Of a stretch of DNA of 9,015 nt, positions 1-5,243 are shown one piece after another. The number at the start of each line of letters is the position of its first letter. The first letter of the stretch is position 1. The DNA is taken from positions 1 through 9,015 of the forward strand of contig CAYVXT010000063.1 in assembly GCA_964455485.1 (NCBI GenBank), written 5' to 3'. The notes beneath the pieces are model-generated. The model saw only the letters and a list, made by a program, of their open reading frames with translations. It did not search any database and was not told where the DNA came from. The DNA comes from CAYVXT01 sp964455485 (GTDB taxonomy: Bacteria; Patescibacteriota; Minisyncoccia; Phycocordibacterales; WO2-35-19). The position numbers were made by a program, and so were the translations under genes.

Positions 1-534
1 ACCTTTCTCATCTCGCTCCTTATCTTTCTCAATATGTGATGAATCATATATATATGAGGAGTCGTGAGCAATAACCGCCACACTCAAACCCAAAGCTGCA
101 TAAACTTGACCCATCCACGCAGCATCTCTTCGTGAAAGATAATCATTTACAGTTACTACATGTACACCTTTACCCGACAGGGCGTTTAAATATGCAGGTA
201 AGGTAGCAACTAAAGTCTTCCCCTCTCCAGTTCGCATTTCAGCAATCGCTCCATTATGCAAAACCACACCACCCACAAGCTGGGAGTCGAAATGACGCTC
301 ACCCAATGTTCGCTTTGCGGCTTCACGTACACATGCATAAGCCTCTGGTAAGAGGTCATTAAGGTTTTCCCCATTTGAAATCCTACTCTTAAATTCAACA
401 GTTTTATCTTTAAGTTCAGTGTCAGACAGACCTGAAATAGAAGTTTCAAACTCGTTTATTTTAACTATTATTGGTGCAATTTCCTTCAAATATCTACTAC
501 TTGAATCACCAAATATTTTCTTAAAAAATGACAT
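1..534 (-). CDS. secA: SecA preprotein translocase ATPase, N-terminal part (runs off window start)
   Basis: This is the ATPase motor that pushes unfolded secretory proteins through SecYEG; it acts in the cytoplasm and at the inner face of the membrane. The 178 visible codons start [10 protein letters not shown] and carry the conserved SecA N-terminus. The segment [18 protein letters not shown] (about 72-89) is followed by the Walker A region EMRTGEGKT (99-107) and [16 protein letters not shown] (127-142), both diagnostic of SecA. After residue 150 the protein reads [10 protein letters not shown] plus a charged stretch. E. coli SecA reaches its ITYGTNNEFGFDYLRDN motif soon after this point, so a short insertion is likely; the rest lies outside the window. 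The ATG at 534 is chosen because the family similarity begins there and an extended -10 sits just upstream, giving a leader of only about 3 nt. No Shine-Dalgarno sequence is visible. Confidence 0.97.
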   Translation of the reverse strand, partial: MSFFKKIFGDSSSRYLKEIAPIIVKINEFETSISGLSDTELKDKTVEFKSRISNGENLNDLLPEAYACVREAAKRTLGERHFDSQLVGGVVLHNGAIAEMRTGEGKTLVATLPAYLNALSGKGVHVVTVNDYLSRRDAAWMGQVYAALGLSVAVIAHDSSYIYDSSHIEKDKERDEKG

Positions 535-536
535 AG

Positions 537-552
537 TGGCAACATATTACCA
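537..552 (-). promoter_or_regulatory. Extended -10 promoter of secA, near-leaderless
   Basis: Read on the minus strand, TGG-TAATAT occupies 552-544. Standard spacing puts the transcription start at A537, three bases before the secA ATG at 534. No convincing -35 box lies 16-18 bp upstream, which fits an extended -10 promoter. The same layout recurs at several other genes in this window. Confidence 0.55.
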
Positions 553-573
553 CAAAATATTAATAAAATCCCA

Positions 574-610
574 TAAACAAAAGCCGCTCTTTTGGAGCGG
601 CTTTTGTTTA
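574..610 (-). terminator. Strong intrinsic terminator after the lysine-rich microprotein gene
   Basis: A perfect 16-bp stem (574-589 with 595-610) encloses a 5-nt loop. It has a GC-rich core (GCCGCTC/GAGCGGC) flanked by A and T runs, so it can work in both directions. On the minus strand it follows the stop codon of the 20-residue ORF by 12 bp and separates it from secA, which then needs its own promoter. Confidence 0.88.
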
Positions 611-622
611 GTAGAAAGAAGA

Positions 623-685
623 TTAAGCTCTCTTTTTCTTAGTAGTCTTCTTCTTTGCTGCTGCCTTCTTTTTCTTTGCTGGCAT
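623..685 (-). CDS. 20-residue lysine-rich basic microprotein
   Basis: The ORF has 20 codons plus TAA. It starts MPAKKKK and ends KKKRA, with 10 Lys, 1 Arg, 5 Ala and 2 Thr and no acidic or aromatic residue. Its composition resembles histone H1 or HU C-terminal tails (KKAAAKK blocks), so nucleic-acid or ribosome binding is plausible, but no function can be assigned. Support for a real gene comes from its surroundings: a promoter with both boxes about 110 bp upstream, a leader with a UUCG-capped hairpin, an AGGA ribosome-binding site (697-700) 11 nt before the ATG, and a strong terminator 12 bp after the stop. It is the only gene here with a visible Shine-Dalgarno-like site. A longer ORF in another frame across the same bases (547-729) runs through the terminator hairpin and is much less likely. 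Confidence 0.7.
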   Translation of the reverse strand: MPAKKKKAAAKKKTTKKKRA

Positions 686-793
686 GTTAGATGTGGTCCT
701 GCAAATCCTCGAAAGAATTTGCTGAACAAAAATTATTTTTAAGTGCGCACTCACGAAAAACTTTTTTCAAAATTTTTCGTTAGCATTCGACCT
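686..793 (-). promoter_or_regulatory. Structured 5' leader of the lysine-rich microprotein mRNA
   Basis: This is the predicted 108-nt untranslated leader. Its 3' part holds a 9-bp hairpin (701-722) capped by a UUCG loop. One pair is G-U on the minus strand but C/A on the plus strand, supporting the minus-strand RNA. The hairpin ends next to the AGGA ribosome-binding site at 697-700. Further upstream are an imperfect A/U hairpin bounded by CGAAAAA and TTTTTCG (754-779) and the palindrome AGTGCGCACT (742-751). The leader also contains GUGAGUGCG (754-746), complementary to the loop of the small RNA at 941-1073. Whether any of this controls translation is unknown. Confidence 0.45.
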
Positions 794-828
794 ACGTTAA
801 TTATCGCGCTAAAAAAAATTTTAGTAAA
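793..828 (-). promoter_or_regulatory. Promoter for the lysine-rich microprotein gene
   Basis: On the minus strand, TTTACT (828-823) and GATAAT (805-800) are separated by exactly 17 bp and resemble sigma-70 -35 (4/6) and -10 (5/6) boxes. The predicted start is A793. Because the surroundings are extremely A/T rich, chance matches are easier here, so confidence is moderate. Confidence 0.45.
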
Positions 829-845
829 TATTTTTTTTGCAAAAA

Positions 846-854
846 TGTGGATAA
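846..854 (-). other. Perfect DnaA-box sequence in an AT-rich tract
   Basis: TTATCCACA on the minus strand (TGTGGATAA on plus) is identical to the high-affinity E. coli DnaA box. It lies inside a non-coding tract of almost pure A/T. I found only this one perfect copy, with no cluster, so an origin is not shown. It could equally be an isolated DnaA regulatory site or a chance match. Confidence 0.35.
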
Positions 855-899
855 CTCAAAAAAAATTTTTTATTTTGAAAATAATTTTTCAAACTTTAT

Positions 900-935
900 A
901 AATTATTTTATTAAAATATTTTAATAAAATAATTT
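900..935. repeat. Perfect 36-bp palindrome made only of A and T
   Basis: All 18 base pairs around the centre between 917 and 918 are complementary (900 pairs with 935, and so on inward). The left half begins AAATTATTTTATTAAAAT. It lies between the DnaA box and the terminator of the pseudoknot RNA. It could extrude as a cruciform, act as an easily melted element, or bind a dimeric protein. No GC core or run-off T tract marks it as a terminator. Confidence 0.85.
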
Positions 936-940
936 GATTC

Positions 941-1073
941 AAAAAAAATTGAACGATAATATCGTTCAATTTTTTTACATTTGTTTGTACCCTAGCGCGG
1001 TCGGCGGAAGCTATCTCCAAAACAAATGTCTTTATTGTGAGTGCGAACCGCCGACCACGCCAAGGTGCTTATT
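941..1073 (-). ncRNA. Predicted ~133-nt pseudoknotted small RNA
   Basis: This is an unassigned RNA predicted from structure. Stem 1 pairs 989-1007 with 1048-1066: 19 consecutive pairs, 16 Watson-Crick and 3 G-U on the minus strand. Those three positions (992/1063, 994/1061, 998/1057) are C/A mismatches on the plus strand, so the minus strand is the folded RNA. The 40-nt loop contains ACAUUUGUUU (1029-1020), which pairs perfectly over 10 bp with AAACAAAUGU (986-977) on the far side of stem 1, giving an H-type pseudoknot order. An extended -10 lies upstream (start near A1073) and an intrinsic terminator ends it. Stem 1 is strikingly GC-rich in an AT-rich setting. No match to tRNA, tmRNA, SRP, RNase P or 6S RNA hallmarks was recognised, and there is no supported ORF. 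Confidence 0.65.
942..976 (-). terminator. Intrinsic terminator of the pseudoknot RNA
   Basis: A 16-bp perfect stem (942-957 with 961-976) has the core ATTGAACGAT/ATCGTTCAAT and a 3-nt loop. A and T runs on the two sides make it symmetrical. On the minus strand it places a U run right after the pseudoknot RNA. No plus-strand gene needs it. Confidence 0.8.
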
Positions 1074-1079
1074 GTTTTT

Positions 1080-1088
1080 AGTATATCA
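1080..1088 (-). promoter_or_regulatory. Extended -10 promoter of the pseudoknot RNA
   Basis: TGA-TATACT on the minus strand (1088-1080) is a near-consensus extended -10. The predicted start is A1073, seven bases before stem 1 begins. No good -35 box is visible at 16-18 bp. Confidence 0.6.
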
Positions 1089-1101
1089 CAGCACAATAAT
1101 G

Positions 1102-1176
1102 AAAACGAAAAGCCCCCATTGCTGGGGGCTTTTCGCAGACATTCATTTGTATGAAAACAACAGTTTTCACACTCAC
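1102..1176 (-). ncRNA. Predicted ~75-nt two-hairpin small RNA
   Basis: The predicted start is G1176 and the predicted end is the U run at 1105-1102. The 5' hairpin pairs 1149-1158 with 1163-1172 (10 bp, UGUU loop). Its one non-Watson-Crick pair (1151/1170) is U-G on the minus strand but A/C on plus, supporting the minus strand. A short linker leads to the terminator hairpin. The segment at 1178-1166 (UUGUGAGUGUGAA) is complementary, with one G-U, to the loop of the pseudoknot RNA just downstream. It could instead be only the trailer and terminator of the upstream ligase gene, but the well-formed promoter right after that gene's stop argues for a separate transcript. Confidence 0.5.
1106..1135 (-). 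terminator. Intrinsic terminator (GC-rich hairpin)
   Basis: A 13-bp perfect stem (1106-1118 with 1123-1135) contains AAAAGCCCCC/GGGGGCTTTT and a 4-nt loop. On the minus strand it is followed by UUUU. It can end both the predicted small RNA and read-through from the ligase gene at 1218-3410. The plus side lacks a comparable T run after the stem. Confidence 0.85.
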
Positions 1177-1182
1177 AAAAGC

Positions 1183-1211
1183 AGTATAACACACTCAGTA
1201 TTTATATGCAA
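1183..1211 (-). promoter_or_regulatory. Promoter of the two-hairpin small RNA
   Basis: On the minus strand, TTGCAT (1211-1206) and TATACT (1188-1183) are exactly 17 bp apart, and TGT precedes the -10 to make it extended. The predicted start is G1176. It lies just 7 bp past the ligase stop codon, so it is placed to drive an independent transcript. Confidence 0.6.
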
Positions 1212-1217
1212 GAGAGT

Positions 1218-3410
1218 TTAAGGGTTTCTACCAGCTTTGATTTCACCAATATAATAATCGCCTTTTTCTTTAAAACTTGGGTCCAACTTTATCATTTCTT
1301 GAATTACCAATATGGCATCTTGCCTTCTATTCGCTTGTAGATATGCTGCAGCAAGAGTAATCCGATGTTGCATATTTGACGGATCAAGTGAAACTCTTTT
1401 TTTAGCCAATTCAATTATTCTCCCTGTTTCTCCCATTGATAGAAGTAAGTTTAAGTACCTATCATCGAATACAACCTCTGACTCATTAATTTCACTCAAA
1501 ATTTTATTACCTAAAGCAGTATTACCTGATGCGGTAGCAACAAGTCCATATACAAGTTTTGCCTCTGTATAAGAAGGTTCAATTTCATAAGCTGTTTTTG
1601 CAGCCTCTAAAGCTTGAGCCCCATTGTTATTTAACAAGTAATTGTTGGCCAACTCAAAATATATCGATTGTTTGTTTGGAGATAATTTTTGTGCTGTTTC
1701 CAATTGTTCTACAGCTCTTCCGTACCAACCAAATCGTGACAAGAAAAGTCCATAAAACAACCTGTATCGTGCATCGTTAGGATTTTTTTCAATTTGTAGC
1801 GCGAAAGCTTTATCAATATTTTGGAAAAGCTGCTGTTTTAGATCAGCCGATACATTTTGATTGGCCTGCAGCGCCATGGCAGTTTGAGAAATATGTTCTA
1901 AAGCTTCTGGAAAAGACATGGAATATTTAGAAAGTGGTTTTGAATATGTTTCAATTGAACCAACTTGTCCCTGACTGTTTAACTTCAAAACATTTAGAAG
2001 AGATTTGTTTTGTCTCCATGGATTAATTACGAAGACATATAGTACTAATACAAATCCAATCAAAACAAATGCCTCAAAAACCGGATGCCATTTTTCCTGG
2101 TCAAAAATATTTCTGAATTTATCAGATATTCTGTCCCATAAAGAATTGTGTGCAACAGAGTGAGAGTGAGCATATGCCAGAATTGTGAAAAAAAGTATAT
2201 AACTTGATATTTGGTCAAATACAAATAAGTTATTGAATACATAGGCAGCAAGAAGCCCGTACATTATAGCCTTATCCTCTTTGCCAAATTTATCATCTGA
2301 AGCTTTCGACATAGACACGACAAACGCAGTGAGCATACCAACATAAGAGAGTAGGCCCAACAACCCTCCTGCAATTAGCCAATCCAAAAAAGTGTTGTGA
2401 GCCCTATCAAACCAAGGTTCCTGGTTATACATTTTTGGATCATAATATTTGTTGAACACAAAGTTGAAACCTTCTTGACCCCAACCCAATACAGGTTTTT
2501 CAACAAAACCTTTTATTGCCATAGGCCAAACATAATATCTTCCTTGATTTTTTATATCGGAAAACGAAAGTGATGCAAACCTACTGAGTACAGGGCTTGT
2601 CTGAACAAAAGAAGTATTTTTAGCTGCAAAAAAGATTCCAACAACCATCACTATCGAAACAATGCCTGCCAAAGTAATTTTTCTAATTCTGCTTCCCTTT
2701 TCTGATTTGATAGCAAGGTAAATAAAACTAATAACCGCACCACCAATCAAACCTAAAATAGCACCTCTAGTTGCGGTATGGTAAAGGATAATTAGATTCA
2801 TTAGACCAACTACACCAATGACAACCTTTTTCCACGTTTCGCGCGATCGCACAAATAATAGTGCAGCAAAGAATATATGGAACACCATATATATACCAAG
2901 ATAAGAAGCGTTTCCTAAAGTACCGTCCACACGAACACCTCCTTGGTTTATGGTGATTTTACCTGCGAGTTGAGAAAATGAATACACTGACATAATAAAC
3001 GAACCAAATAAACTAGTCGCAATTAGCCTGTTCCATAATTCTTGGGTTTTTAGCACAGAGCCCATTACCACAAAAAGTGCCACCAAATGAACCATGGTAA
3101 GAAAACCTTCCATTCTTTCATAATTGCTCCAAAAAGCCTTATACGAATTCATTGCAAAAATATCAGCAACACCAATCACAGCTAAAAACACTAGTACGCT
3201 CCCGAGCATCCACGAAAAGTTTGGTCTATATGAGTGATCCCTTATTGCAAGCACCAGATAAGCAGCAAAGGCTATTTCAACCAATATACGGAAAGCAAAG
3301 GCTTTTCCGGTTATAAAAGGAAAAAATAATGACGAAGATACTAATAATGGCACAAAAGGTATGGCAAACAGTGCCGTATATATAATGTATTTAATTGATT
3401 TAGTATTCAT
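1218..3410 (-). CDS. O-antigen ligase-like (Wzy/WaaL) membrane protein with C-terminal TPR repeats
   Basis: This 730-residue polytopic membrane protein belongs to the O-antigen ligase/polymerase (Wzy_C) superfamily, whose members transfer or polymerise lipid-carried glycans on the outer face of the membrane. About a dozen hydrophobic segments fill residues 8-420, and one more lies at 443-463. Family signatures are YERMEG (97-102), VDGTLGNASYLG (161-172), TATRGAILG (212-220), PVLGWGQEGF (306-315) and the Wzy_C-type FDRAHNTFLDWLIAGG (334-349), where His338 is probably the key residue. Residues about 500-725 form TPR-like helical repeats (for example ARYRLFYGLFLSRFGWYGRAVEQLETAQKLSP is split over 547-578). 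The acceptor is unknown: it may be a glycolipid, S-layer or protein. The ATG at 3410 is supported by an extended -10 whose start falls at the initiation codon. Confidence 0.9.
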   Translation of the reverse strand: MNTKSIKYIIYTALFAIPFVPLLVSSSLFFPFITGKAFAFRILVEIAFAAYLVLAIRDHSYRPNFSWMLGSVLVFLAVIGVADIFAMNSYKAFWSNYERMEGFLTMVHLVALFVVMGSVLKTQELWNRLIATSLFGSFIMSVYSFSQLAGKITINQGGVRVDGTLGNASYLGIYMVFHIFFAALLFVRSRETWKKVVIGVVGLMNLIILYHTATRGAILGLIGGAVISFIYLAIKSEKGSRIRKITLAGIVSIVMVVGIFFAAKNTSFVQTSPVLSRFASLSFSDIKNQGRYYVWPMAIKGFVEKPVLGWGQEGFNFVFNKYYDPKMYNQEPWFDRAHNTFLDWLIAGGLLGLLSYVGMLTAFVVSMSKASDDKFGKEDKAIMYGLLAAYVFNNLFVFDQISSYILFFTILAYAHSHSVAHNSLWDRISDKFRNIFDQEKWHPVFEAFVLIGFVLVLYVFVINPWRQNKSLLNVLKLNSQGQVGSIETYSKPLSKYSMSFPEALEHISQTAMALQANQNVSADLKQQLFQNIDKAFALQIEKNPNDARYRLFYGLFLSRFGWYGRAVEQLETAQKLSPNKQSIYFELANNYLLNNNGAQALEAAKTAYEIEPSYTEAKLVYGLVATASGNTALGNKILSEINESEVVFDDRYLNLLLSMGETGRIIELAKKRVSLDPSNMQHRITLAAAYLQANRRQDAILVIQEMIKLDPSFKEKGDYYIGEIKAGRNP

Positions 3411-3426
3411 GGCCTAAAATATACCA
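3411..3426 (-). promoter_or_regulatory. Extended -10 promoter of the ligase-like gene, near-leaderless
   Basis: TGG-TATATT on the minus strand (3426-3418) predicts transcription starting at 3411-3410, that is zero or one base before the ATG. A weak AGG at 3415-3413 would then not be in the mRNA, so it is unlikely to act as a ribosome-binding site. The -35 region (TAGTAA, 3446-3441) is poor. Confidence 0.55.
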
Positions 3427-3442
3427 TTTATAAAACTTCATT

Positions 3443-3470
3443 ACTAGACGATCTAATCAGACTGTCTAGT
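3443..3470. promoter_or_regulatory. 28-bp imperfect palindrome, candidate operator between divergent promoters
   Basis: Arms ACTAGAC (3443-3449) and GTCTAGT (3464-3470) are perfectly inverted, and 4 further inner pairs bring the total to 11 of 14. The left arm overlaps the -35 position of the minus-strand ligase promoter. The right arm lies in the spacer of the plus-strand glycosyltransferase promoter. One bound dimer could therefore affect both genes, but no regulator is encoded in the window. Confidence 0.4.
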
Positions 3471-3472
3471 TT

Positions 3473-3489
3473 GTGTTAGACTCGTATCA
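3473..3489 (+). promoter_or_regulatory. Extended -10 promoter of the glycosyltransferase gene, leaderless
   Basis: TG at 3474-3475, then T and TAGACT at 3477-3482, form an extended -10. Six bases separate the hexamer from A3489, which is both the predicted transcription start and the first base of the ATG. A weak -35 match, TAATCA, lies at 3454-3459 with a 17-bp spacer. Confidence 0.55.
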
Positions 3490-4544
3490 TGGTAATTCAC
3501 TACTTCAATCTTACGTCAAACATTCCACCGCGCGACAACATATACCTCAAAGCTTTGGAAAAAATGGGACATACAGTACTCAGATTTCAAGATAATTCTA
3601 TCGGCATAAAAAAATACCTTAATATCTTTTCGTTATATAAAAATACCAAAAATGCAGACATAGTATGGGTTGGATATACAGCATATCTTTTAGTACCTCT
3701 TGTTAAGTTATTGACCTTCAAACCTATTTTCTTCAACGCATTTAGTTCATTATACGAGGGTATGATAATTTCCCGAAAAGTGGGTTCGACTTTATCGTAC
3801 GCATCTATCAAATACTGGATAATTGATTTTCTAGCTTTTCAAATTTCATCTCTAATTTCAGTAGAAACTAATAGCCAAAAAGAATTTATATCAAATAAAT
3901 TTTTTGTACCAAAAAACAAACTTGTCAGAATGTGGACCGGCGCTGACGATGATGCATTTTTCAAGGATAATTCAACACATAAATTTGAGGTATTTACTGT
4001 AGTATTTCGGGGTGCATTTTTACCCGAGGCAGGAGCAGAGTGTGCAGTGGAAGCAGCAAGACTTTTGGCTAATCGTGACGATATAAAATTTAGGATAATA
4101 GGCGGTGGGCTGCTTGAACCCAAAATAAGAGACATGGTTGATAAATATAAACTTAAAAACATTGAGCTTATAGTTGGAAAATTTGGCATGGATGAACTAA
4201 GGAAAATGATGCTCCCCTGCCACTTGAGTCTTGGTCAGTTGGCAGACCATCCAAGACTTTATAGAACAATCCCACATAAAGCATTCGAAACATTGGCAAT
4301 GGGACTACCTTATTTAACCGCAAGAACAAACGGCATACTTGAACTACTAAACGAGAATGAAACTTGTTTTTGTTTTAAACCAGGAGATGCACAGGATTTG
4401 GCTCAAAAGATCGTTGAATTAAAAAGCAACACAAACATCCTTACTCGTGTAGCTGATTTAGGGTATGATCTATATCAACAAGAATTAAGATCAGATCATT
4501 TAGCTAAATATTTATTGGAACAAAATAAAAAAATTCAAAAATGA
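3489..4544 (+). CDS. GT-B (GT4-like) glycosyltransferase
   Basis: A cytoplasmic or membrane-associated 351-residue enzyme, expected to add a sugar from a nucleotide-sugar donor to a growing glycan. The N-terminal Rossmann half has IPPRDNIYLKALEKMGHTV (12-30), as in family members that take apart long pathnames of acceptor recognition poorly, so the acceptor cannot be read. The C-terminal donor-binding half is clearer: VFRGAFLPEAGAE (172-184), FRIIGGG (201-207), and IPHKAFETLAMGLPYL (261-276), which matches the GT4 pattern of a Lys followed by a Glu and an AxG turn. Glu267 and Glu285 sit where the family's E-x7-E type nucleotide-binding residues are expected, with wider spacing. The start is fixed by the leaderless promoter. 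It overlaps the next gene by 4 bp (ATGA), implying an operon with translational coupling. Donor sugar unknown. Confidence 0.88.
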   Translation: MVIHYFNLTSNIPPRDNIYLKALEKMGHTVLRFQDNSIGIKKYLNIFSLYKNTKNADIVWVGYTAYLLVPLVKLLTFKPIFFNAFSSLYEGMIISRKVGSTLSYASIKYWIIDFLAFQISSLISVETNSQKEFISNKFFVPKNKLVRMWTGADDDAFFKDNSTHKFEVFTVVFRGAFLPEAGAECAVEAARLLANRDDIKFRIIGGGLLEPKIRDMVDKYKLKNIELIVGKFGMDELRKMMLPCHLSLGQLADHPRLYRTIPHKAFETLAMGLPYLTARTNGILELLNENETCFCFKPGDAQDLAQKIVELKSNTNILTRVADLGYDLYQQELRSDHLAKYLLEQNKKIQK

Positions 4545-5242
4545 AAATCAAAAAGGTGATAAAGGATGTGATGCATTTAATTGGGTTGGATGTGAAAAAA
4601 TATACACCCATGCCTTTACCGCTAGATTTTGTAAAATCATTAGGGATAAAAACAGTACTAGACATCGGCGCAAATGTTGGCCAATTCGCAACTGAAATGC
4701 GCAGAAACTCGAAAGAGGTTTCTATAATATCATTCGAACCTTTACCACACTGTTTTGAAAAACTTACCACAAACTTAAAATCAGATTCTAATTTTAAAGC
4801 TATAAACATTGCTCTTGGGGACACGAGTGGAGAGATGATGATGCATCAGAACGAGTACACTCCTAGCTCATCCTTGTTGGAACTTAACGAAGACCATATC
4901 AAAACATTTCCTAACGCAACAAAAACCAGTGAGGTTATGATTAAAATAGAAACATTGGATGATTTAATGAAAAATTTGAACGTTGAAAAGGAAATCTTAA
5001 TTAAAATGGACGTACAAGGATATGAGCATAAAGTGATTGCGGGTGGAATAGAAACGGTAAAGTCTGCCAAAGCAATTATTGTGGAAATATCTTTCTTAGA
5101 TTTTTATCGTGGACAACCAAATTTCAACGATATATACAATATGCTCTACCCTCTCGGTTTTAAATACCACGGTAGTATACAAAGAAAAATTGATCGAAAA
5201 ACTGGTTTAACTCTTTCCGAGGATTCAGTTTTTATACGATAA
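4541..5242 (+). CDS. FkbM-family SAM-dependent methyltransferase
   Basis: This 233-residue enzyme probably O-methylates a sugar hydroxyl or similar group of the glycan, using S-adenosylmethionine. The fold is visible in the SAM-binding motif TVLDIGANVGQF (38-49), the acidic FEPLPHCFEKL strand (65-75) and the family signature LIKMDVQGYEHKVIAGG (153-169), where Asp157 and Glu162 are typical of FkbM proteins. Length is normal for the domain. There is no signal peptide or membrane segment. The ATG lies within the stop of the preceding glycosyltransferase gene (ATGA overlap), and no Shine-Dalgarno sequence is seen, so it likely relies on coupling. Its stop codon is 1 bp from the stop of the converging methyltransferase gene, with no recognisable terminator between. 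The exact methyl acceptor cannot be inferred. Confidence 0.94.
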   Translation: MKIKKVIKDVMHLIGLDVKKYTPMPLPLDFVKSLGIKTVLDIGANVGQFATEMRRNSKEVSIISFEPLPHCFEKLTTNLKSDSNFKAINIALGDTSGEMMMHQNEYTPSSSLLELNEDHIKTFPNATKTSEVMIKIETLDDLMKNLNVEKEILIKMDVQGYEHKVIAGGIETVKSAKAIIVEISFLDFYRGQPNFNDIYNMLYPLGFKYHGSIQRKIDRKTGLTLSEDSVFIR

Positions 5243-5243
5243 A

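Noticed and set aside
547..729. Minus-strand ORF of 60 codons across the lysine-rich gene
   Set aside because: It reads through the strong terminator hairpin. The 20-codon frame inside it has its own AGGA site, a stop before the terminator and a coherent lysine-rich composition.
419..742. Plus-strand ORF of 107 codons
   Set aside because: Antisense to secA and to the microprotein gene, with no promoter or family match; its Leu/Ser/Cys-rich part is just the complement of lysine codons.
1036..1050. GGTTCGCAC on the minus strand, resembling a tRNA T-loop
   Set aside because: The conserved A58 position is not A, there is no matching acceptor stem, D-arm or anticodon arm, and the flanking bases belong to the 19-bp stem.
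977..1066. Integron attC site or inverted-repeat end of a mobile element
   Set aside because: No GTTRRRY core sites, no integrase or transposase and no target duplication were found; promoter, G-U asymmetry and terminator fit an RNA gene better.
992..1192. Minus-strand ORF of 66 codons
   Set aside because: It covers most of two predicted small RNAs including a complete terminator hairpin; composition looks random and there is no ribosome-binding site.
934..1221. Plus-strand ORF of 95 codons
   Set aside because: It runs through two terminators, the pseudoknot stems and two opposite-strand promoters, has a cysteine-rich low-plausibility composition and no family resemblance.
3839..4189. Minus-strand ORF inside the glycosyltransferase gene (and similar shadows at 4504-4824, 2060-2251, 6820-7026)
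   Set aside because: Each lies wholly or mostly opposite a well-supported gene with recognisable motifs and shows no domain of its own.
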